Assembly: GCA_946811185.2 (NCBI GenBank)
Contig: OX328096.1
Location: 40,686,252 to 40,750,251, forward strand
Direction: 5' to 3'
Origin: Hippopus hippopus
Lineage: Eukaryota; Mollusca; Bivalvia; Cardiida; Cardiidae
Length of the DNA: 64,000 nt
The notes beneath the pieces were generated by a model. That model worked only from the letters and a program-made list of their open reading frames with translations. It made no database searches and had not been told where the DNA came from. This document shows, one piece after another, positions 10,585 to 20,749 of the stretch (positions are counted from its first letter, which is position 1; each line of letters begins with the position of its first letter). The position numbers and the translations under genes were made by a program.

Positions 10585-12020
10585 CAAATTCAAAGACGGA
10601 CGTTGGGCCACTGCCCTTAGATTCATTTTAACACAGAATTTATGTCAAAAAGTAGAAAATAAACCTGGTAAATTGTGTAATATTCAAATATTTTCAATAA
10701 TTCATACCTGGAATAGCCTTATTCAATTCCTAATATGTAAAGATTCACTTTTTTCACTGAGAAAAAGCTGGGATGCTTGTTCCATTTATGAGCGCTGCAG
10801 CCGAAAAGAATCTTCATGTGCGCTGATTGGGTATTAGGATCATGTGGTAGCAATGCTATGCGCTGATTGGATATCTAGTCCAGATGATCAGGAAGCTATG
10901 CGCTGATGGGATATTTGGACCATGTAATCACTGAAGAATAGATTACATCTGCGCATGTACAACTTGGGACTTCCTGTCAATTTGTATTTAGATTTTAGAA
11001 ATTAGAGTGCTCGAAAAACAGAGAAATACGCTTAAAATTACATCTCTTAACTTTGGTAGCTTATTGTTTGAAGTATTATTTTCCATATACCATTCTGATC
11101 CTTTAGAGAGGAATATGTAAAACGAACTAAATGTCTTCACAATGGAGCCCTCTGACTTCTTCCTCTAATGATGGGCTAACGGAAGGCTTGAGAATCGCTT
11201 TTCCACAATTATTTCTTAACTGTACGAAAATGAACCTTGTAAATCATGTATAATTCCGATAAAATCTGGTGTCCATACCTCAAAGTCAATTGTTAATCCA
11301 AAATAAAGTATATCCAACTCACAAGCAGAGAAAAATAGCAGTGCTTTTTCCATTACAAATTTCTACATCCGAAAGAAAGACTGAATCACGTGATCAGTTT
11401 TTATATTTAGATATGCCATGTTTTTTTCGATTGATTTTTGACAGAAATCAGGAGCGCACTGTTTATTGCATCATGCTAATAAATAAGGATTTCACAAAAT
11501 TGCCGTTAGGTCATTCTCCCTCATCTTCTTCAATATTTATATTTCTACATGACCGTTTTTCTATTTTTTACTTCATGTGCTTTCTCGGGAAAGTCTGGGC
11601 AGGAAAAGGTTATCTGAGTGTCCTCAAATTTCTTCACCCAGTAATTGTTTCAACTATTATGTTTCTTTAATGCTAGCACCTTTTCGATCGTTTAGAGGCG
11701 AATATAGAGGACGAATTGAACATCTTCCTAATGGCTTCTCCAAATGATGGGCTACAGTTGGCTTCGAAATCGTTTATTTACAATAATTTCCCACCAAAGT
11801 GAAAAATAAACTTTGTAGGTCATGTATTCTTCCGTTAATACAAAGTATCCATACTTCAAATTCCTTTATTAATCCTAAATAAGTACATTCAACCGTTATG
11901 CTGAGAAAAATGCCAATTCTGCTGTACTCCCATTACGAGTTTCCGCAGCCGAAACGAATGACCGAACCACGTGGTCAGTACTGCTACATTTAGGTATGTC
12001 AAGTTCCTTTCAATTTTTTG
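10585..12020. repeat. Diverged tandem triplication, unit about 575 bp
   Basis: Corresponding landmarks recur at ~10660 (TAAACCTGGTAAATTGTGTA), ~11231 (TGAACCTTGTAAATCATGTA) and ~11806 (TAAACTTTGTAGGTCATGTA), spacings ~571 and ~577. Downstream blocks also correspond: CGAAAGAAAGACTGAATCAC and CGAAACGAATGACCGAACCA, each before an ACGTGRTCAGT; GATGGGCTA blocks in units 2 and 3. Open frames inside differ between units, so coding is unlikely. Confidence 0.7.
10815..10932. repeat. Short imperfect tandem repeat
   Basis: GCGCTGATTGGGTAT, GCGCTGATTGGATAT and GCGCTGATGGGATAT recur, each followed by a GACC/GATC-containing block. Confidence 0.6.
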
Positions 12021-12023
12021 AAG

Positions 12024-12330
12024 GTTTATTGATTGATTGTATGATGTTTAACGCCGTTTTCCACATCATTTGAGTTATATCGTGGCGGCCAGTACACCTA
12101 TCCACGCTTTCCTGGAGTTTCTTTTACCAGTACTCCGCACAATATTCTTTCCAAACCATTGGATGCTTTCCAGCATAGCCATGATTGTCGAAACAATGGT
12201 CTGCAATTGGAGAGGAATGAAGTCCATCGCAATTACAATCATCAATCCTCGGAGAGAAATTGGCCCAGCCGGGATGGAACCAGCGACCTCCTGTTCTCAA
12301 GTCCTGTACGCTGCCGACTGAGCTACAATT
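12024..12330 (-). mobile_element. tRNA-derived SINE, type D
   Basis: On the - strand it begins GTAGCTCAGTCGGCAGCGTA (A-box-like), has GGTCGCTGGTTCCATCCCGG (B-box-like), then the shared body (GGAAAGAATATTGTGCGGAG) and ends in a TACAATCAATCAAT tail. It matches 16855-17211 and 59279-59585. Confidence 0.85.
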
Positions 12331-12377
12331 TGGAAGGACTCAGGTGCATCGTGTTTGTCAGCTTTCAACATTAGTCC

Positions 12378-12562
12378 AGCCATTTCAAGGCGACAGCTCA
12401 CATATTCATGTATGTCTAGAGTTTCACCATTAGTATGCTAGGGCTCTGAAGTATCTTGCCCAAGGACACTCCCACGAAAATCCAGCGCTTCTAGTGAGGC
12501 TCGAACCCGTGATTCAAGGTTAAAATCGCATGTTTTACCACTAAGCCACACAGGACCCAGTG
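12378..12562 (-). mobile_element. tRNA-derived SINE, type E
   Basis: On the - strand: GGGTCCTGTGTGGCTTAGTG, then CACGGGTTCGAGCCTCACTA and TCCTTGGGCAAGATACTTCA. Same family as 28283-28505. Confidence 0.8.
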
Positions 12563-12689
12563 CGAAAAGGATAAAGCAGCTCAATATTACAATGTCAAAC
12601 GGGTGTTGTCTGGTTTTTACGAAAAGTAGCCGTCGGCAAATTTTAAAAACGGACAAGCTCCGTACGATTTCCTATTTATTCCGCACGAT

Positions 12690-13003
12690 GAATTTGTGGA
12701 CCAGACAGGATTAGCTCAGATACCAGCCGACCTTTGCCGATCAGCAGTTCAACATTGAATGTAGGAAAAATACCAGCAAAGAAGGGCAAAGGAAAATCGA
12801 AAGGCAAAGCTGTAGTTCGAGTTGCAAGTTGCCAAGAAGTGAACGGTAATGACAAGCTTCAGATCCGAGCCCCGTTAAAGTCCCCTTTCCCAACCTCGCG
12901 GATAGGCCAAATCGTTGTAAAATCTTCATTCCCCCATAAATTCCTACCATTTTTATGTTTCATTGACCAAAAGTTACATGTCGGGACGGCTTCTTTGTCA
13001 TGA
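12690..13003 (+). pseudogene. Possible remnant of an unidentified coding sequence
   Basis: Two adjacent frames look protein-like: YDFLFIPHDEFVDQTGLAQI (~12663-12755) and a Lys-rich VGKIPAKKGKGKSKGKA stretch (12760-12900). A frame change and stop separate them and no start ATG is present. Could be a decayed transposon ORF or chance. Confidence 0.2.
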
Positions 13004-13164
13004 TATTTGCATCTATCGATCTCTAAAAAAACTGTACGCAAAGTACGCAAATAATATTCAGGGTTACCTTTGCTTAAGAAGTACACACATTTACACGTGC
13101 AGTAATTTCTAAAACCGTTACATAGTTTATAAAATCGGTCAGTTAATCCTGAGTTAAAATTCCG

Positions 13165-13688
13165 GCCGGTGTAATGCAGAGAAATGACCCTCTCCTACAA
13201 AGTGACCCATGGGTCATTTCACTACGTAGAGGAATGACCCAGGTCATTATTCTACGTAGAGAAATGACCCCAGACCGTAGAGAAAGGACCCCCCTCTAGC
13301 TGTAGTAGAATGACCCCCTCATGAAAAGAAAGGACCCCCGCAGAGAAATGAACCCCCTTTTTTTCCCCTGTAACATTGTTGTTGTTGCTGATGCTGATAC
13401 TACTACTACTACTACCATTACTACTACTACTACTACTACTCGTACTTCTACTACCCCCTTTTTGCCTTAACATTGTTGTTGCTACTGATGCTGCTGATGT
13501 TTCTACTACTACTACTACTATTACTACTGCAGCTGCTGCTGCAACTACTTCTACTAGAGGTGGGTCCTTTCTCTACAGTCTGGGGTCATTTCTCTACGTA
13601 GAATAATGACCCGGGTCATTCCTCTACGTAGTGAAATGACCCATGGGTCATTTTGTAGGGGAGGGTCATTTCTCTGCATTACACCGGC
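13165..13688. mobile_element. Foldback element with arms of iterated GGGTCATTTCTCTACGTAG words
   Basis: GCCGGTGTAATGCAGAGAAA at 13165 is mirrored by TTTCTCTGCATTACACCGGC ending 13688. Each ~150-bp arm carries several GGGTCATTYC and CTACGTAG words, plus GACCCATGGGTC, itself palindromic. The ~200-bp centre is a CTA/GTT trinucleotide microsatellite. No coding capacity. Confidence 0.85.
13376..13555. repeat. Imperfect trinucleotide microsatellite (TAC/GTT/GCT)
   Basis: Runs of ACTACTACTACT and related triplets in the loop of the foldback element. Long Leu- or Thr/Ser-rich frames across it are artefacts. Confidence 0.85.
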
Positions 13689-14027
13689 TTATCTAACGCA
13701 AAGTTTCTACGTACCAAAATATTGCTACAGTCGTATATTATAACGGTTATCGGCTATAATAATAATGACGTAAGGAGATAACCAAATATGCGCCGAGGTC
13801 ACGTCCAACCTTGTATCATTATACCTAGAAATCCACGGAAACAGATACCAAAAACGGTTTAACGTTTCAATGAATGTTTTCTTAGAAATCTTAGAGCCAA
13901 GAATTCCAGAAAATTTACGAGAGAGGGTACGGTTTTGCCAAAAAATCATCCCCACTCATTGGTAATGAATTAAAACAACGAAGAAAGATCTCTACTAACT
14001 CTTCAGTTTTTGTCCAACAAGGCTCAA

Positions 14028-15150
14028 CACGGCGTCCGCATTTTCCATATTATGTAGCATGTCGTCCGCATTTTCCGTATATGTGCTATACCGTCCGCGT
14101 TTTCCCTCTTTGTTTGTTTTGCCTGTTTAAAGCATAGAAGATATCCCTGTCATATTAGAAAGCGTCTGCATTTTCGTTTCTTTTTTTTTTTTAAACAAAA
14201 TAGAAGTTATCTTCAAAATATTCAAAATGCTAAAATGCCACAAGGATTTCAGTGTAAAACAGCGACCGCATTTTTCCTTTTTGTTTCATATCATCAGCGA
14301 TTTTCATCAATGTTCACTCTTTCTCTCTCTCTCTGGTCAGTTCGTGTTTGATTTTGCCATACTGTTTCTATTATGTACCGTTATTTATTACTTCTTTCAG
14401 TAATCCTTTTCCTCCTTTACCAAGTCAACCTTTCCCTTAACTCTTACCACATAATGCCGAGGTTTACGACCCTAAAAAGAGGCTTTTGAAAACACAGTAA
14501 GAAAAGGAGAAAATGCTGGTTACAAGCATTTTCTCCCCCCCCCCCTTTTTTTTTTTAAATCCTATCATAATCAAACTCTATCAGTTGAGCCAAATTTACA
14601 TTGACGTGTTAAAATAATACAAAAAATGTTATTTAAAATGCTAATACCAGGTACCGATTGTAGTGTAAGACGGCGTCCGCGTTTTCCCTCTATGTTTCAT
14701 ATCGTCCACGTTTTCCCTCTTTGTTTCATATCGTCCGCATTTTCCTTTTTGCAACGGCATACGCGTTTTTGCCCTCTGTATATTAAATAACGTGGGCGTC
14801 TTCTAGTTAAATTTTATTGAATTTAAGGTCTTTTCAAAGATCCTTCCCTCTGATATCAATAATAGGCACTGGTTTTGGTATATTTATATATGCATTAATG
14901 ATCAAAGTATCTAGGAAAGTGAAATAAAATATTCAATGATTTTGGTTCATCTATCTTAAATAACTTAGAATGATTATAGACAACATTAATTACAAAAGTA
15001 TGTAGCATAGCACGAAAAATTATCTCGCTTAAAAAAAAAATGAATATAAAAAATCGAATTAAGTGCAAGACGGCGTCCGCTTTTTCCCTTGTTTCATATC
15101 GTCCGCGTCTTTCCTCTTTTTCTATATTGTCCGCTTAACGCGCCCGCGTT
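14028..15150. repeat. Three clusters of CGTCCGCGTTTTCCCTC words in direct orientation
   Basis: Clusters at 14028-14115, 14672-14775 and 15068-15150 repeat CGTCCGCRTTTTCC followed by YTCTTTGTTTCATAT; weaker single words lie at ~14160 and ~14265. The intervals are AT-rich. A family A MITE sits at 14436-14602. Likely part of an element like its neighbours. Confidence 0.7.
14436..14602 (+). mobile_element. Family A MITE, truncated right end
   Basis: TTAACTCTTACCACATAATG start and hairpin AAAACACAGTAAGAAAAGGA / AAGCATTTTCTCCCCC, then poly-C/poly-T and a partial right half. Confidence 0.65.
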
Positions 15151-16112
15151 TTAGTCACACCCTTTGTAGTCACTTCGTACCTTAACCATTTCGTACCATT
15201 CCGTTTATGACCATTTCGTACCATAGATTTACCACGTCGTACCATAAATTTACCATTTCGTACCATAGCGTTACCACTTCGTACCATGATAATACCATCT
15301 CGTACCATGACCAAAAGTATCAATAAATGTGATAAAAAGAGACATTTAATATATTTACTTAGTATATAAACCAATGCTTTGGTAATCAAATTTACGGGAT
15401 TATCATGTATCAATTAAATCAGTTGCGACTGAGAAAATAGGTAATTGGTCTGTTTGTTATGTTTGTTGTAGGTCGGGTAGTTTTGACTGGGATCAAACTG
15501 ATTACATTAAATTGAACATTCAATCAAAGAATTATAGTTGTTTGATTATCCTTGATTGCCTAGATCAGGGATCTTATATACCCCCATCTGTCATCCATTC
15601 CATTTTGATCTGGTTTATCATTTATTTCAAACATGATGCCGAGACAAGGACAAGGATAAATGTCTTGGTCAATGTGACAATTTTATTTCATGTAAAAACG
15701 CCATTTTCCACAATATTCATTTGCTAAAACTACACATCTTACAAAAGCATTTCTTTTTTTTTTTTTTTTTTGACTGTCGGAGAAAATACTTTGAAAACAT
15801 TATGGAAAAAGGAGATAATCAGAAAGTGCTATTGCGTATTTATTGTTTATTGATTCACTTCAATATAAATTTAACTTTAAGAAATAGCGTTTTTGATTTT
15901 GTTTTTCTTCTTTCAAAATTGTCATAACGGACGTATTTCATAGTCAAAACTTTGTCATAGGTCCCAAAAATATGGTACGAAATGGTAAAATTATGGTACG
16001 AAATGGTATAACCTATGGTACGAAATGGTATAACCTATGGTACGAAATGGTCAAATTATGGTACGAATTGACTGGTACGAAATGGTCATGGTACGAAACG
16101 TCCGTAATTCAA
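15140..16112. mobile_element. Foldback element with arms of iterated TTCGTACCA words
   Basis: 15168-15310 has six or more ACCATTTCGTACCA-type units. 15968-16108 has the inverse, TGGTACGAAATGGT, seven or more times. The ~650-bp centre is AT-rich with no gene. About 970 bp overall. Confidence 0.85.
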
Positions 16113-16494
16113 TGCCATCTAGCGGGAGATAATGAGTAAACGACTCTTCACATTGGAGGAAATGAAATATCAAAACAATCGACATTCAAACGAAAAAAAT
16201 GGAACACAGTTTTACAATGTTCAGTGAACCTGGGAATCCATGGAACGTTCAAGATAAATCTACTTCTGCGCTTCAAAAAGCTTTGGTCGTTGGAGAACAT
16301 ACTGGTCATGTTGCAAAGGCAAGAATTTCCCCCCCCTACAGACAAGGAAGAAAACTTGTTGGAACTCGAAACGTAGATCTATCTTGGGATTATCGATTCG
16401 CCACGGTGAAATAATTCTGCCCTTCGAACCTCATACTTACTTCAGTTTTAGCTGTAGTATGTCGAATGATTTGTTGTGCTTGGTTTTCCTCGGA

Positions 16495-16690
16495 GGTGTG
16501 TCAAAACGGCTCGGTTCAAAACGGCCCAAAGGATAGAATCTACTCTGTAAGTGTCATTTTGACACCCAGTTATTTCAACACTCGGTCAGTTTGACCTCTA
16601 TGTTGGCCATTCGCCACCCAATAATTAATCTTCGTGCGAAAGTTGGTTGTTTTGACACTTGCTGAGGAAAAATAGGTCATTTATTGGGTA
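16495..16690. other. Short self-complementary segment beside a foldback element
   Basis: GTGTCAAAACGGCTCGGTTC, then AGTGTCATTTTGACACC and GTTGTTTTGACACTTGC. GTCAAAAC/GTTTTGAC pairs suggest a small inverted-repeat element. Confidence 0.4.
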
Positions 16691-16854
16691 ACAAGACGTT
16701 TCGCCCCAAGACGTTTCCCCCCTGGTCATTTCCCCCCTGGTCATTTCGCCTCTATTTTTCACCCCTAGTTGTTTTGCCCCCGAACCCTAGTTGTTTCGCT
16801 CCCAAACCATTTCCTCCTCTAGTCGTTTTGCACCCAAACAATTTAAGACAGAGA

Positions 16855-17211
16855 GTTGATTGATTAATTGTATGGTGCTTAACGCCATTTTCAACATTAT
16901 TTCGGTTATATCGCGGCGGCCAGTGCACCTATCCATGCTTTCCTGGAGTCTCTTTTACCAGTACTCCGCACAATATTCTTTCCAAGCCACTGGCTGCTTT
17001 CCCACATAATCATTGTTGAAACAATGGTCAGTGGAGGGAGAGGAATGAATCCTGTCGCAGTGACTATCATCAATCCTTGGAAAGAAATTGGCCAAGCCAG
17101 GGGTCGCAGCCAGGGATCGAACCCTGGACCCTGTGTTCTCAGCCAGGGATCGAACCCTGGACCCTGTGTTCTCAAGTCCTGCATGCTACCGACTGAACTA
17201 CAGGGGCTAGG
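16855..17211 (-). mobile_element. tRNA-derived SINE, type D, with a duplicated B-box segment
   Basis: Same body as 12024-12330, with a TACAATTAATCAATC tail end on the - strand. A 33-bp block containing CAGGGATCGAACCCTGGACC occurs twice in tandem, 17108-17173, duplicating the B-box region. Confidence 0.85.
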
Positions 17212-18885
17212 CTAAGAGAGAGAGAGACAGAGAGAGAACAAGCACGTTTAGAGAATAATGGTTCAAAGAATCTTGAATGACAGTGTATATTAAGAATTAT
17301 TACAATAATTTTAATTATAATTTTCTAAAAAGAAGAAGAAAGAAAAAATATATACATGTTTACCGATGTAAGTGTCCTTTGTTGTCTTTTAATATAATAA
17401 ACTGAAGTATTACGGTTTTTGATCGATACTGTTGATCACCTTGTTTATTTGGTTTGAGTTATTAATCACACGATGTTCACGCAATTAATGCGATTAATGC
17501 TGAGGTGTGAAAACGCATGCTTTATGCAAAATTAAACATCTTTAATTATATCATTAGCACCTTTACCAGGTAAGTATTTTAAACTGGTCGAATGGTTCTT
17601 TAACAGTGTTGATGAGCAATGATTGAAAAAGGTAAAGTTTTCATGATAGGTTTATCTTTTGTTTCAAGAAAATTATTTATACACCTACGAAAGGGCTCAT
17701 CATCATTCATCTTTGAAAATGTTGTACGTTGTGTAAAGGATATTAGAACGGAATTATGTAAGTTTTGTGCATTTCATGTCAGGAAGAAGTAAATGGCTGC
17801 CGCCATTCTATTTCTTATGATAGGTGTTAGGGATGGCAGCATTGGTTTTGTGAGACAGCTAAGCTTTTATTTTTGTGTTATATAGTTTGATAGCTTGTTT
17901 TCGCAATTGTACTCTCTCGTGCAGGCGTTGCATGTTTACCGACTGAACAAAGTACCCATAAAGCTAAGATTTGAAAAACAATACTGCATTGTTCGATATT
18001 TCAGCAATTGTAGCTCAAAGCAGTATATCCTCAAGAACAATCCTTAAGCAGATCGAGTTATAAGATCCATCAAAAGTAAAATGAAAAATCACGACCAAAA
18101 AAAAAGCAAACTAAACTGTATTAGATTAATATAATGATATTACTGCCATTGTGGTTATGTAATAGAATCAGTATATATCCAAAGGAAACGTGAATATTCA
18201 TCCATAGTTATTTTTATATATATAGATCTAGTCAATCCTTGATTAAGATTAAAATTTAGTAACGGAAAAAAAACAACATTGAGGGAAAAGAATCATTTAG
18301 AACTGTATCTCCTTTTATCACGATGCTGATCACCTATAGTAGACAAAGATGATACTGCACATGACGCCGATCTGATCTCGGTCTTTACCTCTCTTTCACC
18401 TTCAAGGTTATCTTTTAAAGGATTAATGCCTTCCAAAATTGTTTTCTGGTTGAAAGAGTCCATCGTGTTGCTGGTCAAAAGGGTTTAGATTACGTGCCGT
18501 CATAATCCTATTACGCCCAATTATCAACTCGTTAATTACGTATTACGCAATCTATGTCATTTTGACTTTGCTACTGAGAAGTCGCGTAATTGATTACACA
18601 ACTCTTTGTCACATTATGCATTACTTTCAGTATTTTGAGGATACATAACAGATTTTTTTTTTTCTCAACAAAACATTGATGTCTGCGCCTGTTTTTATCA
18701 AAAGGCATAGACGCGTTTATATATCTTTGTGTAGAAATACAAATGTGTAAAGAGATTTCACTGTCTTGATTTATCATTTGTATTCTGAGGTTCATCGGAA
18801 AAAGGGTTGATTGATATCAGACAGAAAAGTCGTAAACTTTGATCCAGATTTTGCATTTTTCCTGAAACGTGGGTGCGCTTAAAAG

Positions 18886-18888
<3 letters not shown>
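17212..18888. other. AT-rich interior of the foldback element, nothing identified
   Basis: Short (GA) run at ~17216-17238. No coding signal, no known repeat. Confidence 0.45.

Positions 18889-18935
<47 letters not shown>
18889..18935. repeat. (AG)n microsatellite
   Basis: About 23 pure AG units. The Ser/Leu-rich frame across it on the - strand is an artefact. Confidence 0.95.
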
Positions 18936-18938
<3 letters not shown>

Positions 18939-19658
18939 GCAGTACGGGGTAAGACTGAGATTAGTTTTGTCTCCAATAGCATACAATAATCAAAGCAGGA
19001 AAGTAGCAGAACATTGGCAGCAGTTTTACTACATGTCTTTTTCATTAAATGTGCGCACAGAATTTATGGCTATCGGTGTGGTTCAAAGATCATACTACAA
19101 CTTATGTGACGTCTGATCCTGATCCACCCCAACAGTCAGATAATTTGTCTGTATAAAGATAAAACCTGGATTGTGTTTTAATGGTTAATACTCGTAATCT
19201 TATCACGGCAAGCTTATATGAAGTCGCGTGCTGGATAAACATATCCCTATGTCAGTGTGATTTGGGGGTTTGCTGAAGTACTAATCTTTTTACTTTATTT
19301 TACTCATAATTTGAGCAACTCTTGATACTTCCTTTTTTTTTTGTCTGTTAAATGAAAAATTGGTCGTTGTAAAGCTAGGGTGATAAGTTTCTTTCATTAA
19401 TAGAATCTTTTTGCCTTCTTTTAAATGTAATAACTTTGAACCTTTTACCACACAAACATGAATTTAATTTTTGATAAGGGTCTCATTGTCTTAATTATGC
19501 AAATGCCAAAAAAGAAATTGCGAACTATGTTTACTTACCAGTTTAAAGTTTGAAAAAATATACATGACCATATTCTGATTTTTTTTCCACATATCACCAT
19601 TGTCCTGCTATAAAAATTTATAAAAGTTCTAAGGTGCAGTTCTGTTTTACCTTGTATA
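18936..19658. other. AT-rich sequence, nothing identified
   Basis: Continuation of the foldback interior. A weak family B-like pair (GTTCAAAGATCATAC, GTCTGATCCTGATCC) lies at ~19080. Confidence 0.4.
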
Positions 19659-20204
19659 GGGGGCGAAACGACTAGGGGGGAAACAACCAGGGGGGCAAAA
19701 CGACCAGGGGGGAAATGTCTTGGGGGCGAAATGACTAGGGGAGGAAATGGTTTTAGGGCGAAACGTCCCGGAACCATTTATTGTGCCATATGTATTTTTG
19801 CAACATAATGGAAGTTGTCTACATGCAGATTTCTGTGTTTGACTTCTTTTCTCATACTACTGTAGATGGAAAACTATGTTGATTGATACACATGTGTCAA
19901 ATGCAGGAGGACCATAATTCTGTTATTTGTCGGTAATAATTAAATCGCTATGTACTTTTATGTTCTTTTATGTTGCTTTCATAAATGTTAATTATGCAAC
20001 AAACTATTGGTTCAGTTGTAGTAATTGTTTTGATTGACTCGATCAAAAATATTTACTTAGTCATGATATCGTAAATTTGTTTTAGCATGTGGTCAAAATA
20101 GGGATTTTTTTTTTTTTCACTTCAATAACCATGTATCTGAAATCATTGATATGAATATATGCTTCGTTTCAGCAAAATGGGCATACAGAGCAAAATGGTT
20201 GGAG

Positions 20205-20515
20205 TGATTGATTGAATTTGTGTTTATTTATCGTCGCCACCAGTTGCCCATATGGGCGACGCCCACTGAAGGCTGTTAGTATTGTTACGGGGGATAGTGC
20301 AGATATAGGACGAAACCCATCTTAAGTTACGCCTGGTTCTTTTACGTGCTCGGTGTATAGCACCGTCACACGGGACCTCGGTTTAATGTCTCATCCGAAA
20401 GACTATTAGTAATTTTAGATGGCCAGCCGTGGGGATCGAACCCACACCCTCAAGTGACTCGAAACATCACGTTCACGAGTCCTACGCTGTACCTATTGAG
20501 CTATGCGGGCTGGTC
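20205..20515 (-). mobile_element. tRNA-derived SINE, type G
   Basis: On the - strand it starts CCAGCCCGCATAGCTCAATA (A-box) with GGGTGTGGGTTCGATCCCCA (B-box). It continues through TGACGGTGCTATACACCGAG and ends near GTCGCCCATATGGGCAAC and an AAACACAAATTCAATCAAT tail. Confidence 0.8.
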
Positions 20516-20749
20516 AAATGGTTGGAGGTTTCAGTAAAATGGTTAATATAGATTATGCAGTCCAACGTTTATAACACCTTTACCTGGCTTCAGACTAACT
20601 GTTTTCATCTCTCAGACTAAATACACAATGAATAGACACCCTTATGTATATCAGATCTAGTCAGATAAAATCAAAGAAAATTATATAATTTTGAAACATT
20701 AATGGAAAGAATGGTGTCTATATAGGTTGTTTCTGTCTAACCCGTCATT

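Larger units (their letters stand above)
16690..19775. mobile_element. Large foldback element with arms of iterated GTTTCGCCCCCTAGTCG words
   Basis: 16700-16840 carries GACGTTTCGCCCC, CTGGTCATTTCGCC, CCTAGTTGTTTTGCCCC and similar; 19659-19770 carries the inverse (GGGGCGAAACGACTAGGGGG, GGGCGAAACGTCC). The ~2.8 kb between holds SINE 16855-17211, an (AG)n run and otherwise unassigned AT-rich sequence. Pairing of the two arrays as one element is inferred. Confidence 0.6.

Noticed and set aside
11269..11670. 133-residue open frame
   Set aside because: Starts at a non-ATG codon and lies in the diverged triplication. The frame is not kept in the other units.
13376..13606. Leu-rich and Thr/Ser-rich open frames
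   Set aside because: Translation of a triplet microsatellite.
15135..16112. CRISPR-like array
   Set aside because: Units are short with variable short spacers, occur as inverted pairs, and the genome is animal; a foldback element explains it.
16199..16414. 71-residue + strand frame with mixed composition
   Set aside because: Looks moderately protein-like but has no homology I recognise, no splice support and lies between two repeat elements.
20410..20515. Possible tRNA gene on the - strand
   Set aside because: tRNA-like head continuous with a SINE body.
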